Source: Deltaproteobacteria bacterium
GTDB lineage: Bacteria > Desulfobacterota > Desulfobacteria > Desulfobacterales > ETH-SRB1
Assembly: GCA_030627405.1 (NCBI GenBank)
Contig: DAOUSD010000105.1
Location: forward strand, 1-6,543
Direction: 5' to 3'
DNA: 6,543 nt
Part shown: piece after piece, positions 5,606-6,543 of the stretch
Position numbering within the stretch: position 1 is the stretch's first letter
Layout of the letters: the number at the start of each line of letters is the position of its first letter
The notes under the pieces: generated by a model
What the model saw: the letters and a program-made list of their open reading frames with translations, nothing else
Told to the model about the DNA's origin: nothing
The model's database searches: none
Made by a program: the position numbers and the translations under genes

Positions 5606-5732
5606 TTGAACATCGAACATCGAAAGTTGAACATCGAATGATGAAATCGCTTCGCTCCGCCAGTTTATAAATTGGTATAATACCTTATTCGACGTTTGAT
5701 GTTGGACGTTCATCTTTTAATATGTTCGATAT
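5606..5732. repeat. Degenerate palindromic intergenic repeat (GAACATCGAA words)
   Basis: Left arm: TTGAACATCGAACATCGAAA and a further GTTGAACATCGAA (5606-5637). Right arm: TATTCGACGTTTGATGTTGG with ACGTTCAT (5686-5713), whose reverse complement TGAACGTCCAACATCAAACG matches the left-arm words. ATGTTCGAT follows at about 5722-5730. The middle carries CGCTTCGCTCCGCC and a TATAAT box. It fills most of the kdsA-rseC gap and encodes nothing. This looks like a dispersed intergenic repeat, but only one copy is visible, so its dispersal is an inference. Confidence 0.6.
5673..5681 (+). promoter_or_regulatory. Extended -10 promoter for rseC
   Basis: TGG directly precedes a perfect TATAAT (5676-5681), making an extended -10 (TGn) element that can work without a strong -35; none is visible at 17 nt. 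It sits in the central part of the 5606-5732 repeat, about 109 nt before the RseC-family start, and would allow that gene to be transcribed independently of kdsA. Confidence 0.4.
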
Positions 5733-5774
5733 TTTTTCACGCCACAGGCGTGATTAGCAAAGTTGAATTTTTTC

Positions 5775-5781
5775 AAAAGGG
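5775..5781 (+). promoter_or_regulatory. Ribosome-binding site that decides the RseC-family start
   Basis: AAAAGGG followed by 8 nt and TTG at 5790-5792. The alternative TTG at 5763 has no purine-rich site in front of it, so this element points to the downstream start. Confidence 0.65.
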
Positions 5782-5789
5782 AAAGATAT

Positions 5790-6227
5790 TTGGCAACTGA
5801 AAGAGGCATAGTAATAAAGCTTGATTCCACTACTGCATGGGTCAAAACAACGAGAAGCAGTGCCTGTGAAACATGCTCGGCAAAAAGCTCCTGCAATGTA
5901 GTTGAAAATGGTGAGAAAATGGAGGTGGAAGCTATAAATGAAGCGGGTGCTCAGGTTGGTGACAGAATTATTATCAGTATCGAAACAGCTTCGCTGCTTA
6001 AAGCTTCGTTTCTTCTTTACGTTTTTCCGATTTTGCTCATGCTTGCAGGGGCAATTATTGGCCAGAAGGCAGCGCCTTTGCTTGATATAGATCCTTCTTT
6101 GTTTTCGGCTGTTGTCGGTTTTTCATTTTTCTTTGTTTCTATCTGGTTCGTCAAATCAAGGGGAAACAGGATGGCTAGCAAAAATGAATACAAACCGAAA
6201 ATTATAAGAATTTTAAAACCTCAATAA
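5790..6227 (+). CDS. RseC/MucC-family inner-membrane protein (SoxR-reducing system family)
   Basis: RseC-family proteins are small inner-membrane proteins linked to SoxR reduction with the Rsx/Rnf complex and to sigma-E control in enterobacteria; their role here is unknown. With the TTG at 5790 the product is 145 residues and begins MATERGIVIKLDSTTAWVKT, matching the family's usual short N-terminus before the cysteine cluster. An in-frame TTG at 5763 would add nine residues but lacks a ribosome-binding site. The cysteines are Cys26, Cys29 and Cys35 (SACETCSAKSSC), a C-x2-C-x5-C pattern that could hold a metal or cluster. Two membrane segments lie at about 72-92 and 103-121, with a basic cytoplasmic tail. 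No rnf/rsx genes are visible. It lies about 208 bp after kdsA and 90 bp before the PAS gene, and probably has its own promoter. Confidence 0.85.
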   Translation: MATERGIVIKLDSTTAWVKTTRSSACETCSAKSSCNVVENGEKMEVEAINEAGAQVGDRIIISIETASLLKASFLLYVFPILLMLAGAIIGQKAAPLLDIDPSLFSAVVGFSFFFVSIWFVKSRGNRMASKNEYKPKIIRILKPQ

Positions 6228-6302
6228 TACCGGCATTTTCTGGCGAGTTTCCAGTACATAGCCCCGGAACTATTTAGAATATAAGCCTGTCATCATATTT
6301 CT

Positions 6303-6308
6303 GGAGAG
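6303..6308 (+). promoter_or_regulatory. Ribosome-binding site for the PAS-domain gene
   Basis: GGAGAG ends 9 nt before the GTG at 6318. This supports GTG over the in-frame ATG at 6351, which has only a weak AATGGA in front of it. Confidence 0.65.
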
Positions 6309-6317
6309 TTAAAAAAG

Positions 6318-6543
6318 GTGAAACAACACAATAATGAGAAAATAAATGGAATGGCTAAAGAGCTCTTATTTTCTCTTGGTGTCGGGGTGGTGGTAATTGA
6401 TCTGGAAAATCAGATTACATTTATGAATCCTTTTGCTGAAAAAATGTTGGCTCGTATACGAAATCGGGCTGTAGGAATGAATGTCCTTGAATGCCACCTG
6501 CCGAAGAATCAGAAAATAGTTAAACAATTAATCACAAAAACAC
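6318..6543 (+). CDS. PAS-domain protein, N-terminal fragment (cut by window edge)
   Basis: Only the first 75 codons are present. After a short polar start, the sequence LGVGVVVIDLENQITFMNPFAEKML (about residues 19-43) is a typical PAS opening: beta strands around 'V-x-D-x-x-x-x-I-x-x-x-N' and then a helix. PAS domains sense ligands, redox state or light, and often sit at the N-terminus of histidine kinases, sigma54 activators or diguanylate cyclases; which of these this is cannot be told. The later segment GMNVLECHLPKNQKIVKQL resembles the 'CHPPKS-x-x-x-V' stretch of PAS domains in DUF438-type proteins, so a small cytoplasmic sensor of that kind is possible. No signal peptide or membrane segment is seen. 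The start is the GTG at 6318, backed by GGAGAG. The 90-bp gap after rseC shows no clear terminator, so co-transcription is possible. Confidence 0.75.
   Translation, partial: MKQHNNEKINGMAKELLFSLGVGVVVIDLENQITFMNPFAEKMLARIRNRAVGMNVLECHLPKNQKIVKQLITKT

Noticed and set aside
5256..5634. Minus-strand frames of 92 and 88 codons opposite kdsA
   Set aside because: They are antisense to a highly conserved gene; the second also runs into the intergenic repeat.
5606..5640. CRISPR-like array from repeated GAACATCGAA words
   Set aside because: The units are about 10 bp, irregularly spaced, lack unique spacers of constant length, and form an inverted repeat.
5737..5753. Perfect hairpin CACGCC-ACA-GGCGTG as a terminator
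   Set aside because: The T-run comes before the stem on the plus strand and becomes an A-run after it on the minus strand, so it fits an intrinsic terminator on neither strand.

Overview
The window looks like ordinary chromosome of an anaerobic, Gram-negative member of the Desulfobacterota (Desulfobacterales-like; an inference from protein content). It is AT-rich. It encodes a KdsA for making the LPS sugar KDO, a HcyBio/DUF39 homocysteine-biosynthesis protein typical of sulfate reducers and methanogens, an RseC-family membrane protein, and a standard RecA. Several gaps hold degenerate short-word repeats. No plasmid, phage, CRISPR, rRNA or tRNA signal was seen.

Layout: two divergent gene blocks share a roughly 320-bp gap (4442-4765). 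Leftward (- strand), in transcription order, are a membrane-anchored M23/LytM metallopeptidase (3068-4441), the HcyBio protein (1835-3031), the RNA 2',3'-cyclic phosphodiesterase thpR (1134-1706) and recA (1031 to beyond the left edge). Rightward (+ strand) are kdsA (4766-5581), an RseC-family gene (best start 5790, ends 6227) and the first 75 codons of a PAS-domain protein that runs off the right edge.

The most notable structure is a 157-bp foldback, MITE-like element at 1709-1865. It is a near-complete imperfect palindrome with perfect outer ends, and TTA lies directly on each side. Removing the element and one TTA joins the neighbouring genes into a typical translationally coupled pair: the HcyBio gene would end CCT AAT GCC TGA, and the ATG of thpR would lie inside that stop region with an 8-nt overlap. 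The element therefore appears to have landed exactly in a start/stop overlap. It gave HcyBio a new 10-residue tail and placed a misleading GTG upstream of the real thpR ATG.

Other small-scale structure includes perfect tandem duplications (10 bp and 23 bp) covering the ribosome-binding regions of the HcyBio and M23 genes. A 17-bp imperfect palindrome lies just upstream of recA. Two inverted-repeat patches built from short words lie upstream of kdsA and between kdsA and rseC; the second carries an extended -10 promoter in its loop. No wholly new biological system is evident; the interest lies in the repeat elements and how they sit on gene boundaries.
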